From assembly GCF_024693525.1 (NCBI RefSeq), contig NZ_JAILKR010000120.1, forward strand, positions 1 to 16,763: a stretch of DNA of 16,763 nucleotides. The letters are read 5' to 3'. The stretch is from Selenomonas sp. GTDB taxonomy: Bacteria; Bacillota_C; Negativicutes; Selenomonadales; Selenomonadaceae. Positions 9,485 through 16,759 of this stretch are shown here, piece after piece; position 1 is the stretch's first letter, and every line of letters begins with the position of its first letter. A program made the position numbers and the translations under genes. The notes beneath the pieces were generated by a model. That model saw only the letters and a list, made by a program, of their open reading frames with translations. It was not told where the DNA came from and searched no databases.

Positions 9485-9787
9485 TAAAATAACCCTTTCT
9501 GCTTATAGAATATGTAGAAAGCTTTTTCCACAGGTGAATATTTTTATCCACATTTTTATCCACAGGTGTGGATAAATGAAGGTTTCCCCAGGAGAAGAGG
9601 CGGGAAATATGGATAAGTTCACGGGACTTTCTGTTTCCGCGATTTTCAAGTGCTGTGGAGTTTTCCGCACAATAATCAACAATATCTTATCAGAATAAAA
9701 TCAAGTTATCAACAGTTTTTAAGGGGATAACTGGTTAAAAGTAATATTTTATCCACAATTAGGGGCAAAAAATGCACAGGGAAAATC
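9485..9787. other. oriC part 2: dnaA-rpmH spacer with DnaA-box cluster
   Basis: This 303-base gene-free stretch is rich in DnaA boxes. Perfect TTATCCACA copies are at 9544-9552, 9556-9564 and 9749-9757 (plus) and 9567-9575 (minus). Near matches are at 9524-9532 (TTTTCCACA, plus), 9706-9714 (TTATCAACA, plus) and 9608-9616 (minus), each 8/9. The boxes at 9556 and 9567 form a perfect palindrome with two bases between them. The position corresponds to the incA/incB box clusters upstream of dnaA in B. subtilis. An AT-rich segment lies at about 9661-9750. Confidence 0.88.
9684..9712 (-). promoter_or_regulatory. Predicted dnaA promoter overlapping a DnaA box
   Basis: On the minus strand TTGATA (9712-9707) and TAAGAT (9689-9684) are 17 bases apart, about 200 bases upstream of the dnaA start codon. 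The -35 box overlaps a near-perfect DnaA box (9706-9714), which fits autorepression by DnaA. The -10 match is only moderate. Confidence 0.55.
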
Positions 9788-9816
9788 TTGACACCTCTTA
9801 GGGCGTAGGCTATAAT
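9788..9816 (+). promoter_or_regulatory. Consensus sigma-70/sigma-A promoter for rpmH
   Basis: TTGACA (9788-9793) and TATAAT (9811-9816) are both perfect consensus and separated by the ideal 17 bases. The start codon of rpmH is about 112 bases downstream, which leaves a leader of roughly 105 bases. A perfect DnaA box ends 30 bases upstream of the -35 box. Confidence 0.93.
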
Positions 9817-9927
9817 TTACGGTGAGTCTTAGTGCGGGGGACACCTGCACGAGCATAAAGAAGATCTGATGCTTTGCTTCTATACGAATAGAAAAATCAG
9901 AAATCAGCATAAGGAGGTGTTTAACGA

Positions 9928-10062
9928 ATGAAACAGACTTATCAGCCGAACAACCATTGGAGAAAGAAGACCCATGGCTTCCGTGAGCGCATGAAGACGA
10001 AAGGCGGTCGTCTCGTTCTGAAGAGAAGACGCCAGCGCGGTAGAAAGAAGCTTTCGGCATAA
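9928..10062 (+). CDS. rpmH: 50S ribosomal protein L34
   Basis: This very short basic protein of 44 residues is part of the large ribosomal subunit. It begins [18 protein letters not shown] and ends in an Arg/Lys-rich tail ([12 protein letters not shown]), all typical of L34. A strong AAGGAGGTG site lies about 8 bases before the ATG. It stands divergent from dnaA and ahead of rnpA, the arrangement found in most bacteria. A perfect consensus promoter drives it, and a hairpin after the stop probably reduces read-through into rnpA. Confidence 0.98.
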   Translation: MKQTYQPNNHWRKKTHGFRERMKTKGGRLVLKRRRQRGRKKLSA

Positions 10063-10072
10063 ATTTTACAGT

Positions 10073-10100
10073 AAGGTCACTTAGGTGGCCTTTTCTTTTA
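10073..10100 (+). terminator. Hairpin terminator or attenuator between rpmH and rnpA
   Basis: AAGGTCAC (10073-10080) pairs with GTGGCCTT (10085-10092) with one wobble pair across a TTAG loop, followed by TTTTCTTTT. It lies 10 bases after the rpmH stop. Because rnpA has no obvious promoter of its own, the structure is more likely a partial terminator that sets the L34 to RNase P protein ratio. Confidence 0.75.
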
Positions 10101-10160
10101 GTTATCATTTGGTTTCGGAGCAAATCCGAATCGTTTTTATAGATATTGGTGAAATTACGA

Positions 10161-10541
10161 ATGCTTACATTACCGAGAAAGAAAATGCTTAAGCGTCGCA
10201 GTGATTTTCAGCGGGTGTATCGTACTGGCCGCTCTTGGGCCAATCGGTATTTCGTGTTGTATGTATTTAAGACAGACAGCCTCGATGGCAAGGTCGGTTT
10301 TGCTGCTGGCAAGAAACTGGGTTGTGCTGTAGTTCGCAACCGTGTAAAAAGACTGCTGCGCGAGAGCTATCGCAAGAATCAGTCGCTGCTTCGTCCGGGG
10401 TTGGCACTATTGCTCGTCGGACGCAAGGGTATGGTCGATGTGAAATGCGATGTGGTGGAAAAGTCGTTTGTCTCATTGGGGCGTAAGGCAGGAATCTTTG
10501 TGGATGCTGCTTCTCCGGATAGAAAGAAGGATAAAGGATGA
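10161..10541 (+). CDS. rnpA: Ribonuclease P protein component
   Basis: This basic protein binds the RNase P RNA and helps it remove 5' leaders from pre-tRNAs. From the ATG at 10161 it has 126 residues and begins [20 protein letters not shown], the family's usual start. The RNA-binding RNR motif is seen as [14 protein letters not shown] around residues 58-71. The start could also be the GTG at 10149 or TTG at 10146. I prefer 10161 because of the conserved MLTLP beginning and a GGTGA about 8-9 bases upstream. The last four bases overlap the yidD start (ATGA). Confidence 0.96.
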   Translation: MLTLPRKKMLKRRSDFQRVYRTGRSWANRYFVLYVFKTDSLDGKVGFAAGKKLGCAVVRNRVKRLLRESYRKNQSLLRPGLALLLVGRKGMVDVKCDVVEKSFVSLGRKAGIFVDAASPDRKKDKG

Positions 10542-10747
10542 AAAAGGCGCTGCTGCTGCTGATTAAGTTCTATCGAAACTTTATTTCGCCGCTGAAGCCG
10601 CCTTCCTGTCGTTATATTCCGACCTGTTCGGAATATGCGATGATTGCCGTGGAAAGATACGGGGCGCGCCGTGGTGGCTGGCTGGCTTTGAAGCGTATTA
10701 TGCGCTGCCATCCCTTCCATAAGGGCGGCTATGACCCCGTTCCATAA
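10538..10747 (+). CDS. yidD: Membrane protein insertion efficiency factor YidD
   Basis: This small protein of 69 residues is thought to assist YidC-dependent membrane protein insertion. The family pattern is clear: an N-terminal amphipathic helix, [19 protein letters not shown] (about 16-34), then [24 protein letters not shown]. Both conserved Cys of CRYIPTC are present, plus RCHP. It overlaps rnpA by four bases, so it is probably translated by coupling. yidC follows after 37 bases. Confidence 0.97.
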   Translation: MKKALLLLIKFYRNFISPLKPPSCRYIPTCSEYAMIAVERYGARRGGWLALKRIMRCHPFHKGGYDPVP

Positions 10748-10784
10748 GTTGTTGGTTTAGTTTTTTAGATTAGGACGTGATGGT

Positions 10785-11453
10785 TTGGGTTTCTTTGGAA
10801 CGTTATTTGCACCGATTGAAAATCTCCTGCACTTTGTGCTTGAGCTGTTATATTCATTGACGAGTATGGCGGGGATTGGCAGCTATGGTATGGCTATTAT
10901 CCTGCTTACCATCATCATCAAAATGCTGATGTATCCGTTGACGGTAAAACAGGTAAAATCCATGAAGGCGATGCAGGAACTTTCGCCGAAGATGAAGAAG
11001 CTTCAGGAGAAGTATAAGGATAATCCCCAGGTTATGCAGCAGAAAATCGGTGCCCTCTATAAGGATGCCGGCGTAAATCCATTGGCTGGCTGCCTGCCGC
11101 TGCTGATTCAGATGCCGATTCTGATGGGCATGTATTATGCGCTTTTCAATTTCACCTATCCCTCGGCTGAGGCGGCACAGTTCCTGTGGCTGCCGAGTAT
11201 GTCGGACCCGGATCCGATTTATGTGCTGCCAATCCTGTCAGCACTGACGACGTTCCTCCAGCAGAAGATGACGACTACGGAAATGAATCAGCAGATGAAG
11301 GTCATGATGACGGTTATGCCGCTCTTCATTGGCTGGATTAGCTTGAACTTCCCCTCGGGTCTTGTTCTGTACTGGGTAACGATGAATATCGTCCAGATTG
11401 TTCAGCAGTGGTGGATGTATCGTGGTGAGGATAAAACGAAGGAGGCTGCCTGA
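10785..11453 (+). CDS. yidC: Membrane protein insertase YidC/Oxa1 family
   Basis: This insertase places membrane proteins into the lipid bilayer, alone or with SecYEG. The 222-residue protein has the short Gram-positive form without a large periplasmic domain. Hydrophobic segments are at about 36-52, 101-123, 143-158 and 171-208, including the motif NPLAGCLPLLIQMPI. The frame opens with TTG at 10785, with AGGA about 9 bases upstream; the ATG at 10780 is in another frame. No lipobox signal is seen at the N-terminus. The conserved groove arginine of YidC appears to be Lys46 here (IIIKMLMYPLT). The stop codon is one base before the jag start. Confidence 0.95.
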   Translation: MGFFGTLFAPIENLLHFVLELLYSLTSMAGIGSYGMAIILLTIIIKMLMYPLTVKQVKSMKAMQELSPKMKKLQEKYKDNPQVMQQKIGALYKDAGVNPLAGCLPLLIQMPILMGMYYALFNFTYPSAEAAQFLWLPSMSDPDPIYVLPILSALTTFLQQKMTTTEMNQQMKVMMTVMPLFIGWISLNFPSGLVLYWVTMNIVQIVQQWWMYRGEDKTKEAA

Positions 11454-11454
11454 T

Positions 11455-12213
11455 ATGGCAGAGGTATTAGAAGCATCGGGGAAAACAGTCGAAGAAGCAA
11501 TTGCTTTGGCTGCTTCCAAACTTGGTGTCACAACGGACCTGCTCGACTATAAAGTCATTCAGCAGCCATCCAACGGTTTCTTTGGTTTATTTGGAACTAA
11601 GCCGGCCCGCATCGAGGCGATGGTAAAGTCCCAGCCAGCTTGCAGCAAGGAGCCGGCTGGGGTAACGGAAGCCGCTGAGGAGCCGGTTTCCGTTGGGGAA
11701 ACCGTATCGATTGAGGAACAGGCAAAGATTGCGGAGAAATTCCTGCAGGATGTATTCCAGACTATGAAGCTGGATGTAAAGATTGAGCGCGGGGAGTCCG
11801 AAGAAGGCGTTCTGTTCCAGCTCATCGGGAAAAATCTTGGCATTTTGATTGGCAAGCACGGCCAGACCCTGGATTCTCTTCAGTATCTGGCGAATTTGGC
11901 CGCTAATCGCGGTATTTCCGAGAATCGGGCCCGCATCATCATCGATATTGAAAATTACCGTTCGCGGCGTGAGGATACGCTGGTACGGCTGGCTGGCCAT
12001 CTGGCAGAGAAGGCCTGCCGCATCGGGGAAGAGGTTCATCTGGAACCCATGAACCGCCACGAGCGTAAAATCATCCATATGGCGCTTCAGGACAACCGTC
12101 GGGTCAGCACTTACAGTGCTGGCGACGAACCCCGCCGCTATGTGGTGATTGCACCGAAACGCCGCCGCCGTTCCCGGAGGAATTACAGCGAACCGCGTTT
12201 TGACGAAGAATAA
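11455..12213 (+). CDS. jag: RNA-binding protein Jag/KhpB (Jag-N, KH and R3H domains)
   Basis: This is a cytoplasmic RNA-binding protein that partners KhpA and regulates small RNAs and cell elongation in Gram-positive bacteria. The 252-residue protein has the Jag-N domain (2-52, MAEVLEASGKTVEEAIALA), an acidic linker (about 60-90), a KH domain with the GKHG loop (133-136) and a C-terminal R3H domain (Arg204-x3-His208). It ends in a basic run (KRRRRSRR). The ATG at 11455 is preferred to an upstream frame extension inside yidC because GGAGG precedes it by 9 bases. It is adjacent to yidC, as in most Bacillota. A terminator follows. Confidence 0.96.
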   Translation: MAEVLEASGKTVEEAIALAASKLGVTTDLLDYKVIQQPSNGFFGLFGTKPARIEAMVKSQPACSKEPAGVTEAAEEPVSVGETVSIEEQAKIAEKFLQDVFQTMKLDVKIERGESEEGVLFQLIGKNLGILIGKHGQTLDSLQYLANLAANRGISENRARIIIDIENYRSRREDTLVRLAGHLAEKACRIGEEVHLEPMNRHERKIIHMALQDNRRVSTYSAGDEPRRYVVIAPKRRRRSRRNYSEPRFDEE

Positions 12214-12239
12214 AATAGCTATCAGGCAAGAGAGCTGTG

Positions 12240-12274
12240 AAAGGGCTGTCTCATTTTGAGGCTGCCCTTTTGTG
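12240..12274 (+). terminator. Terminator after jag
   Basis: A 14-base stem (12240-12253 with 12257-12270), with one mismatch and one wobble pair, encloses a three-base loop. The 3' arm ends in GCCCTTTTG. It splits the rpmH-jag group from mnmE, though mnmE shows no obvious promoter and may be expressed partly by read-through. Confidence 0.8.
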
Positions 12275-12293
12275 TATATGAGAGGTAATAATC

Positions 12294-13676
12294 ATGCAAC
12301 AAGGGGATACGATAAGTGCCATTGCCACGGCCCAGGGAGAGGGCGGCATTGGCATCATAAGGATAAGCGGCCGAAATGCCATCGAGACTGCCGATAAAGT
12401 CTTTCGGGCTGTCAGCGGCAAAAAGCTAGCGGAGTATGAGACCCAGCGGGCGGTATTTGGTCATATTGTCGATGAACAGGAAGAAGTTGTGGATGAAGCC
12501 ATGGTGCTTTTGATGCGTGCCCCCCATTCCTATACGAAGGAAGATGTAGTGGAATTGCAGTGCCATGGTGGCCTCATGCCGCTTCGCAAGACATTGGCGC
12601 TTACCTGGCAGGCTGGTGCCAGACCCGCGGAGCGGGGAGAATTTACCAAGCGGGCCTTTTTGAATGGCCGCCTGGATCTTTCCCAGGCCCAAGCCGTTAT
12701 GGATGTCATCAGTGCCAAGACCGAGCGCTCTTTAAAAATGGCCACGGGACATCTTTCCGGACATTTTTCCGAGGGGATACGGGCCATGCGCCATGCCATT
12801 CTTGGGCAGATTGCCCATTTGGAAGCCGCCATTGATTTTCCTGAGGATGAAGTGGACGATGTGGTGATGTACGAGGTGGAGCATAATGTGGTTGATGTAC
12901 GCAACCAAATCCAGAAGCTCTTAAAGACAGCCCAGACTGGCCGTATTCTGAAGGATGGTTTAATGACAGCTATCGTCGGCAAGCCAAACGTGGGGAAATC
13001 CTCGCTGCTTAATGCGTTGCTGCGGGAGGAACGGGCAATCGTAACAGATATCCCGGGAACGACGCGTGACTCCATTGAGGAATATGCCAATGTGGGCGGA
13101 GTGCCCTTGCGCATCATCGATACTGCTGGCATCCGGGCCACTGATGATTTGGTGGAGCAGATTGGTGTCGATAAGGCTCGTTCCTATGTAAATCAGGCCT
13201 CCCTGGTATTGGCCTTATTTGATGCATCGCGGGAGCTTACGGCTGAGGATGAGGAGATATTCTCGCTGATTGAAGGCCGGGAGGCCATTGTCCTGCTAAA
13301 TAAATCGGATTTACAGCCGGTGTTGACTGAAGAAATGCTGCAGGAAAGAACATCGGCCCAGGTGCTGGGAATTTCCACGGTAACAGAACATGGCCTGGAT
13401 AATCTGGCTGATGCCATCCGCCAAAAGGTTTATGATGGTGGTTTGGATGATGGAAATGAGGGGGCCTTTGTAAATGATGAGCGGCAGGCGGAGATTCTGC
13501 GGCAGGCCGATGACCATCTGGCGGCGGCCCTGCGGACCATCGAAGCCCAGCTGGGCCTTGATTTCATCTCCATTGACTTGCGGTCAGCCTGGGAGAAACT
13601 CGGTGAGCTCACAGGCGAGACGGTGGGAGAAGATATCATCAATGAGATTTTCTCGAAGTTCTGTATTGGCAAATAA
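12294..13676 (+). CDS. mnmE: tRNA modification GTPase MnmE (TrmE)
   Basis: MnmE, with MnmG, installs the aminomethyl or carboxymethylaminomethyl group at C5 of the wobble uridine (U34) of several tRNAs. The 460-residue length is normal. The N-terminal domain begins MQQGDTISAIATAQGEGG. The G domain has G1 GKPNVGKS (229-236), the IPGTTRD switch (253-259), DTAGI (276-280) and NKSD (336-339). The protein ends in the catalytic FCIGK. The ATG at 12294 has AGAGG about 9 bases upstream. mnmG starts 12 bases after its stop, so the two partner enzymes are probably made together. Confidence 0.98.
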   Translation: MQQGDTISAIATAQGEGGIGIIRISGRNAIETADKVFRAVSGKKLAEYETQRAVFGHIVDEQEEVVDEAMVLLMRAPHSYTKEDVVELQCHGGLMPLRKTLALTWQAGARPAERGEFTKRAFLNGRLDLSQAQAVMDVISAKTERSLKMATGHLSGHFSEGIRAMRHAILGQIAHLEAAIDFPEDEVDDVVMYEVEHNVVDVRNQIQKLLKTAQTGRILKDGLMTAIVGKPNVGKSSLLNALLREERAIVTDIPGTTRDSIEEYANVGGVPLRIIDTAGIRATDDLVEQIGVDKARSYVNQASLVLALFDASRELTAEDEEIFSLIEGREAIVLLNKSDLQPVLTEEMLQERTSAQVLGISTVTEHGLDNLADAIRQKVYDGGLDDGNEGAFVNDERQAEILRQADDHLAAALRTIEAQLGLDFISIDLRSAWEKLGELTGETVGEDIINEIFSKFCIGK

Positions 13677-13688
13677 AAAAGAAGGTTG

Positions 13689-15593
13689 ATGATTTTGGAT
13701 AAAAATGTGTTCGTAGCGGATCGCTACGATGTGATTGTAGTTGGTGCCGGTCATGCCGGTGTCGAGGCAGCTCTGGCTGCTGCCCGTATTGGCTGCCGCA
13801 CGCTGTTGGCCACGCTGTCCATGGATAATATCGCCATGATGCCATGCAACCCCTCGGTGGGCGGGCCGGCTAAAGGCCATCTAGTTCGTGAACTCGACGC
13901 CCTGGGGGGCGAAATGGGTGTCAATGCCGATAAGACCTGCATCCAGTTCCGTATGCTCAACACGGGCAAAGGGCCGGCGGTTCATGCCCTGCGTGCCCAG
14001 GCAGATAAAAAACTTTATCAGTTTACCATGAAAAAGACTTGCGAGAATACGGAGAATCTCGATGTCAAACAGATTCTCATCGACAAGCTGCTTTTAGAGG
14101 GGGACAAGGTCAAGGGCGTTCAAGTCGAGACTGGGGAAATCTACGAAGCCAAGGCTGTTATCATGGCTACGGGAACCTATCTCAAGGGTCGTATCATCAT
14201 CGGTGAGCATACTTACACCGGTGGCCCGAATGGTCAGCGGGCAGCAATGAAGTTCTCGGATTCCCTGCTGGAGGCAGGCGTGCGCCTGATGCGGTTCAAG
14301 ACAGGAACCCCTGCCCGTGTCGATGCCCGGACCCTGGACTATGACAAGATGGAAATACAGCCGGGGGATGAAGAATGCCGGAATTTCTCCTTTATGAGTG
14401 ACGAAACGACCCGGGAACAGATTCCCTGCTGGCTGACCTATACCAACGAAAAGACCCATAAAATCCTGCGGGATAATATGCACCGGGCACCTATGGCCAA
14501 CGGTATCATTGAGGGAATCGGGCCCCGGTACTGTCCCTCGATCGAGACGAAAATCCTGCGCTTCCCGGACAAGGAGCGCCATCAGCTTTTCTTGGAGCCG
14601 GAAGGACTCAACACCAATGAGGTCTATGTACAGGGCATGTCCACCAGTATGCCCATGGACGTCCAGCTGGAATTCTTGCGGACGATCCCGGGGCTGGAGC
14701 ATGCGAAAGTCATGCGGGCCGGCTATGCCATCGAGTATGACTGCATTGACCCGACCCAGCTCAAACCGACGCTGGAGTTCAAGGATATCCATGGATTTTT
14801 CTCGGCTGGTCAGGCCAACGGTACCTCGGGCTATGAGGAGGCTGCTGGTCAGGGCATCATTGCCGGTATCAATGCGGCGATGTTCGTAAAGGGGGAAGAA
14901 CCCCTGGTATTGAAGCGCAGTGATGCCTATATCGGCGTGCTGATTGATGATCTGGTCACCAAGGGAACCAGTGAGCCTTACCGCATCATGACCAGCCGGG
15001 CCGAATACCGACTGCTGCTGCGGCAGGATAATGCCGATCAGCGCCTGACGCCAATGGGCCGCCGCGTGGGCCTCGTAACGGATGAGCGCTGGGAACGATT
15101 CACGAAAAAGCAGGCGGCAATCCAGCAGGCCATGGAATATCTCAAGAAGAATTCCATTAATCCGACCCAGGAAATCAAAGACAAGCTGGCAGCTGCCGGA
15201 ATTGAGCCAATCCGCAACGCGACGAGTTTTTATGAGCTTTTGCGTCGTCCGGATGTGGACTATGCCAAATTGCAGGCTGTCTTCAATCTGCCGGAATTAG
15301 CCCCGGAGGTACAGCAGCAGGTTGAGATTTCTATTACCTACGAAGGCTATATCCAAAAACAGCTGGAACAGGTAGAGCATATGGAAAAACTGGAGGAAAA
15401 ACTCTTGCCGGAGAATCTCGACTACAATCAGGTGCCGAGTCTGCGGGATGAGGGCCGCGAAAAGCTGGCTAAAATCCGTCCGCGTTCGGTGGGACAGGCC
15501 AGCCGCATCAGCGGTGTTTCGCCGGCGGATATATCGGTATTGCTCGTATGGCTCGAACAGCAGCGCCGCATTCAGGATAAGAAAGAGGGTTGA
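13689..15593 (+). CDS. mnmG: tRNA uridine 5-carboxymethylaminomethyl modification enzyme MnmG (GidA)
   Basis: This FAD-dependent partner of MnmE uses methylenetetrahydrofolate in wobble uridine modification. The 634-residue protein has the dinucleotide-binding [17 protein letters not shown] near the N-terminus, [20 protein letters not shown] and [15 protein letters not shown], and the Cys-containing [12 protein letters not shown]. The C-terminal helical tail (about 540-634) binds MnmE and tRNA. The start is not certain: the ATG at 13689 has AAGG only about 3 bases away, while a TTG at 13695 would have an ideal 9-base spacing and remove just two residues. The stop codon is 2 bases before the rsmG start. 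Confidence 0.98.
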   Translation: MILDKNVFVADRYDVIVVGAGHAGVEAALAAARIGCRTLLATLSMDNIAMMPCNPSVGGPAKGHLVRELDALGGEMGVNADKTCIQFRMLNTGKGPAVHALRAQADKKLYQFTMKKTCENTENLDVKQILIDKLLLEGDKVKGVQVETGEIYEAKAVIMATGTYLKGRIIIGEHTYTGGPNGQRAAMKFSDSLLEAGVRLMRFKTGTPARVDARTLDYDKMEIQPGDEECRNFSFMSDETTREQIPCWLTYTNEKTHKILRDNMHRAPMANGIIEGIGPRYCPSIETKILRFPDKERHQLFLEPEGLNTNEVYVQGMSTSMPMDVQLEFLRTIPGLEHAKVMRAGYAIEYDCIDPTQLKPTLEFKDIHGFFSAGQANGTSGYEEAAGQGIIAGINAAMFVKGEEPLVLKRSDAYIGVLIDDLVTKGTSEPYRIMTSRAEYRLLLRQDNADQRLTPMGRRVGLVTDERWERFTKKQAAIQQAMEYLKKNSINPTQEIKDKLAAAGIEPIRNATSFYELLRRPDVDYAKLQAVFNLPELAPEVQQQVEISITYEGYIQKQLEQVEHMEKLEEKLLPENLDYNQVPSLRDEGREKLAKIRPRSVGQASRISGVSPADISVLLVWLEQQRRIQDKKEG

Positions 15594-15595
15594 AG

Positions 15596-16309
15596 ATGTT
15601 TCGGGAAGAGATGAAAAAAGCCGCCGAGGCTTACGGAATTTCGCTGACGGAAGGGCAGTTGGAGCAGTTCAATCGTTATTATGAACTGCTCGTAGAGTGG
15701 AATAAGGTAATGAATCTCACGGCGATTACGGAACCGCATGAGGTAGCTGTCAAGCATATGATTGATTCCCTTACGGCTTACGATAAGGAATACTTTGCTG
15801 AGGGAGTATCCGTAATCGATGTGGGCACTGGGGCTGGTTTTCCGGGACTTCCCTTGAAGATTTTTGACCCCACCATCAAGTTGACGCTGATGGATTCCCT
15901 CAACAAACGAGTAAAATTCCTGCAGACTGTCGTCGATGAACTGGGGCTGCAGGATGTGGAATGCGTCCATGCCCGGGCGGAAGAAGGTGCCCGCAATAAG
16001 AAATACCGGGAGCAGTTCGATATTGCCGTATCCCGCGCCGTGGCCCGGCTGCCGGTGCTCTGTGAGTATTGTATGCCCTTCGTTAAACGGGGCGGCAAAT
16101 TTCTGGCCCTAAAGGGAATGCAGTATCAGGAGGAAGAAAACGAGGCAGAAAAAGCCATCAAGGTAATGGGAGGCAGCAAAGTATCAACGCGTCCTGTCAA
16201 ACTTCCAGGGCTGGATGATGTGCGGGCTGTGGTGGAAATCACCAAGGGGATGCCAACTCCCAAAGCCTACCCGCGCAAAGCCGGAACGCCAGTAAAAAAT
16301 CCATTATAA
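15596..16309 (+). CDS. rsmG: 16S rRNA (guanine527-N7) methyltransferase RsmG (GidB)
   Basis: This S-adenosylmethionine-dependent enzyme methylates N7 of G527 in 16S rRNA. The 237-residue protein shows the AdoMet-binding VIDVGTGAGFPGLPLKI (73-89) and the family motif SRAVARLPVLCEYCMPF. The ATG at 15596 is preferred to the in-frame TTG at 15590 because GAGGG lies 6 bases upstream. It is the last gene of the mnmE-mnmG-rsmG group. In many Bacillota the next genes are soj (parA) and spo0J (parB). They are not in this window, although a parS site follows immediately. Confidence 0.97.
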   Translation: MFREEMKKAAEAYGISLTEGQLEQFNRYYELLVEWNKVMNLTAITEPHEVAVKHMIDSLTAYDKEYFAEGVSVIDVGTGAGFPGLPLKIFDPTIKLTLMDSLNKRVKFLQTVVDELGLQDVECVHARAEEGARNKKYREQFDIAVSRAVARLPVLCEYCMPFVKRGGKFLALKGMQYQEEENEAEKAIKVMGGSKVSTRPVKLPGLDDVRAVVEITKGMPTPKAYPRKAGTPVKNPL

Positions 16310-16312
16310 CGC

Positions 16313-16351
16313 GAAGCGGAATGTTCCACGTGAAACATTCCGCTTCTTTTT
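16313..16351 (+). terminator. Strong hairpin after rsmG, built on the parS site
   Basis: GAAGCGGAATGTT (16313-16325) pairs perfectly with AACATTCCGCTTC (16334-16346), and a run of five T follows (16347-16351). The central CACGTG adds further symmetry. It begins 3 bases after the rsmG stop codon and has the form of a rho-independent terminator. Confidence 0.85.
16322..16337. promoter_or_regulatory. parS centromere site (ParB/Spo0J binding site)
   Basis: TGTTCCACGTGAAACA is identical to the known B. subtilis Spo0J-binding parS sequence and differs by one base from the perfect palindrome. It is about 7-9 kb from oriC, consistent with origin-proximal parS sites that load ParB and condensin for chromosome segregation. 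It is embedded in the hairpin after rsmG. Confidence 0.95.
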
Positions 16352-16372
16352 ACAAATTACCGTTTGCCGGGT

Positions 16373-16511
16373 AGCAGTACCAAGTTCGTGTTCGAAGCCA
16401 ATCGCCGGCGGCGGGGGCCCCAGTACCAACGCTCCACCGGTGACAACCCGCTACAAGAAATTTTTGCCTTTTTATTAAGAGTTGGAAAACAGTTAAACGC
16501 GCTTCGCTTGG
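16373..16511 (-). repeat. Copy B of the dispersed repeat, inverted relative to copy A
   Basis: The reverse complement of this segment matches positions 1-139 with about 94% identity by hand alignment. It includes the 21-base GC-rich core at 16407-16427. It begins 22 bases after the rsmG terminator. The two copies bracket the entire core-gene and oriC region as inverted repeats about 16.2 kb apart. Confidence 0.87.
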
Positions 16512-16605
16512 ACGAAACTGCTTTTCCAACGAGAACGCAGGCAAAATTTTCTTGTTTCACGCGGAACGTCAAGGCTACGCTTATGGTACTGGGGCCCCCG
16601 CCGCC
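16512..16605 (+). repeat. Copy C, diverged copy of the same repeat, head to head with copy B
   Basis: This segment aligns loosely with copy A in the same orientation: AACTGCTTTTCCAAC, then GGCAAAATTTTCTTGT, then the exact 21-base core at 16585-16605. The middle has diverged. It directly abuts copy B in opposite orientation. It also contains a degenerate parS-like sequence at 16553-16568 that copies A and B lack. Confidence 0.6.
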
Positions 16606-16628
16606 TCGGTTAGAGTCGGCAAAAAACT

Positions 16629-16759
16629 GCCTTCCCCTCTGGGGAAGGTGGGCGCGAAGCGCTCGGATGAGGTCCCTTTATACGCATTACGATAAGCATA
16701 ATAGCTTAAGTTGCTACCTCATCCGCCCCTGACGGGGCACCTTCCCCAGAGGGGAAGGC
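16629..16759. repeat. Palindromic MITE-like element with 22-bp perfect terminal inverted repeats
   Basis: Positions 16629-16650 and 16738-16759 are perfect inverted repeats. Each terminal arm is itself a small palindrome (CCTTCCCC, three bases, GGGGAAGG). Inner arms CGGATGAGGT (16664-16673) and ACCTCATCCG (16716-16725) also pair. Between outer and inner arms are two short hairpins of different sequence: GCGC-GAA-GCGC on the left and CCCC-TGAC-GGGG on the right. No protein is encoded. It resembles the small non-autonomous palindromic elements common in Bacillota genomes. The right boundary is close to the window edge, so target-site duplication cannot be judged. Confidence 0.8.

Noticed and set aside
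14094..14792. A 232-codon frame on the minus strand within mnmG
   Set aside because: Antisense to a clearly conserved MnmG coding region; no family features.
16357..16572. Short frames in the repeats (also 66-308) encoding a shared WYWGPRRRR stretch
   Set aside because: The frames coincide with non-coding repeat copies, lack ribosome-binding sites and continue into unrelated flanks. The shared peptide follows from DNA repeat identity.
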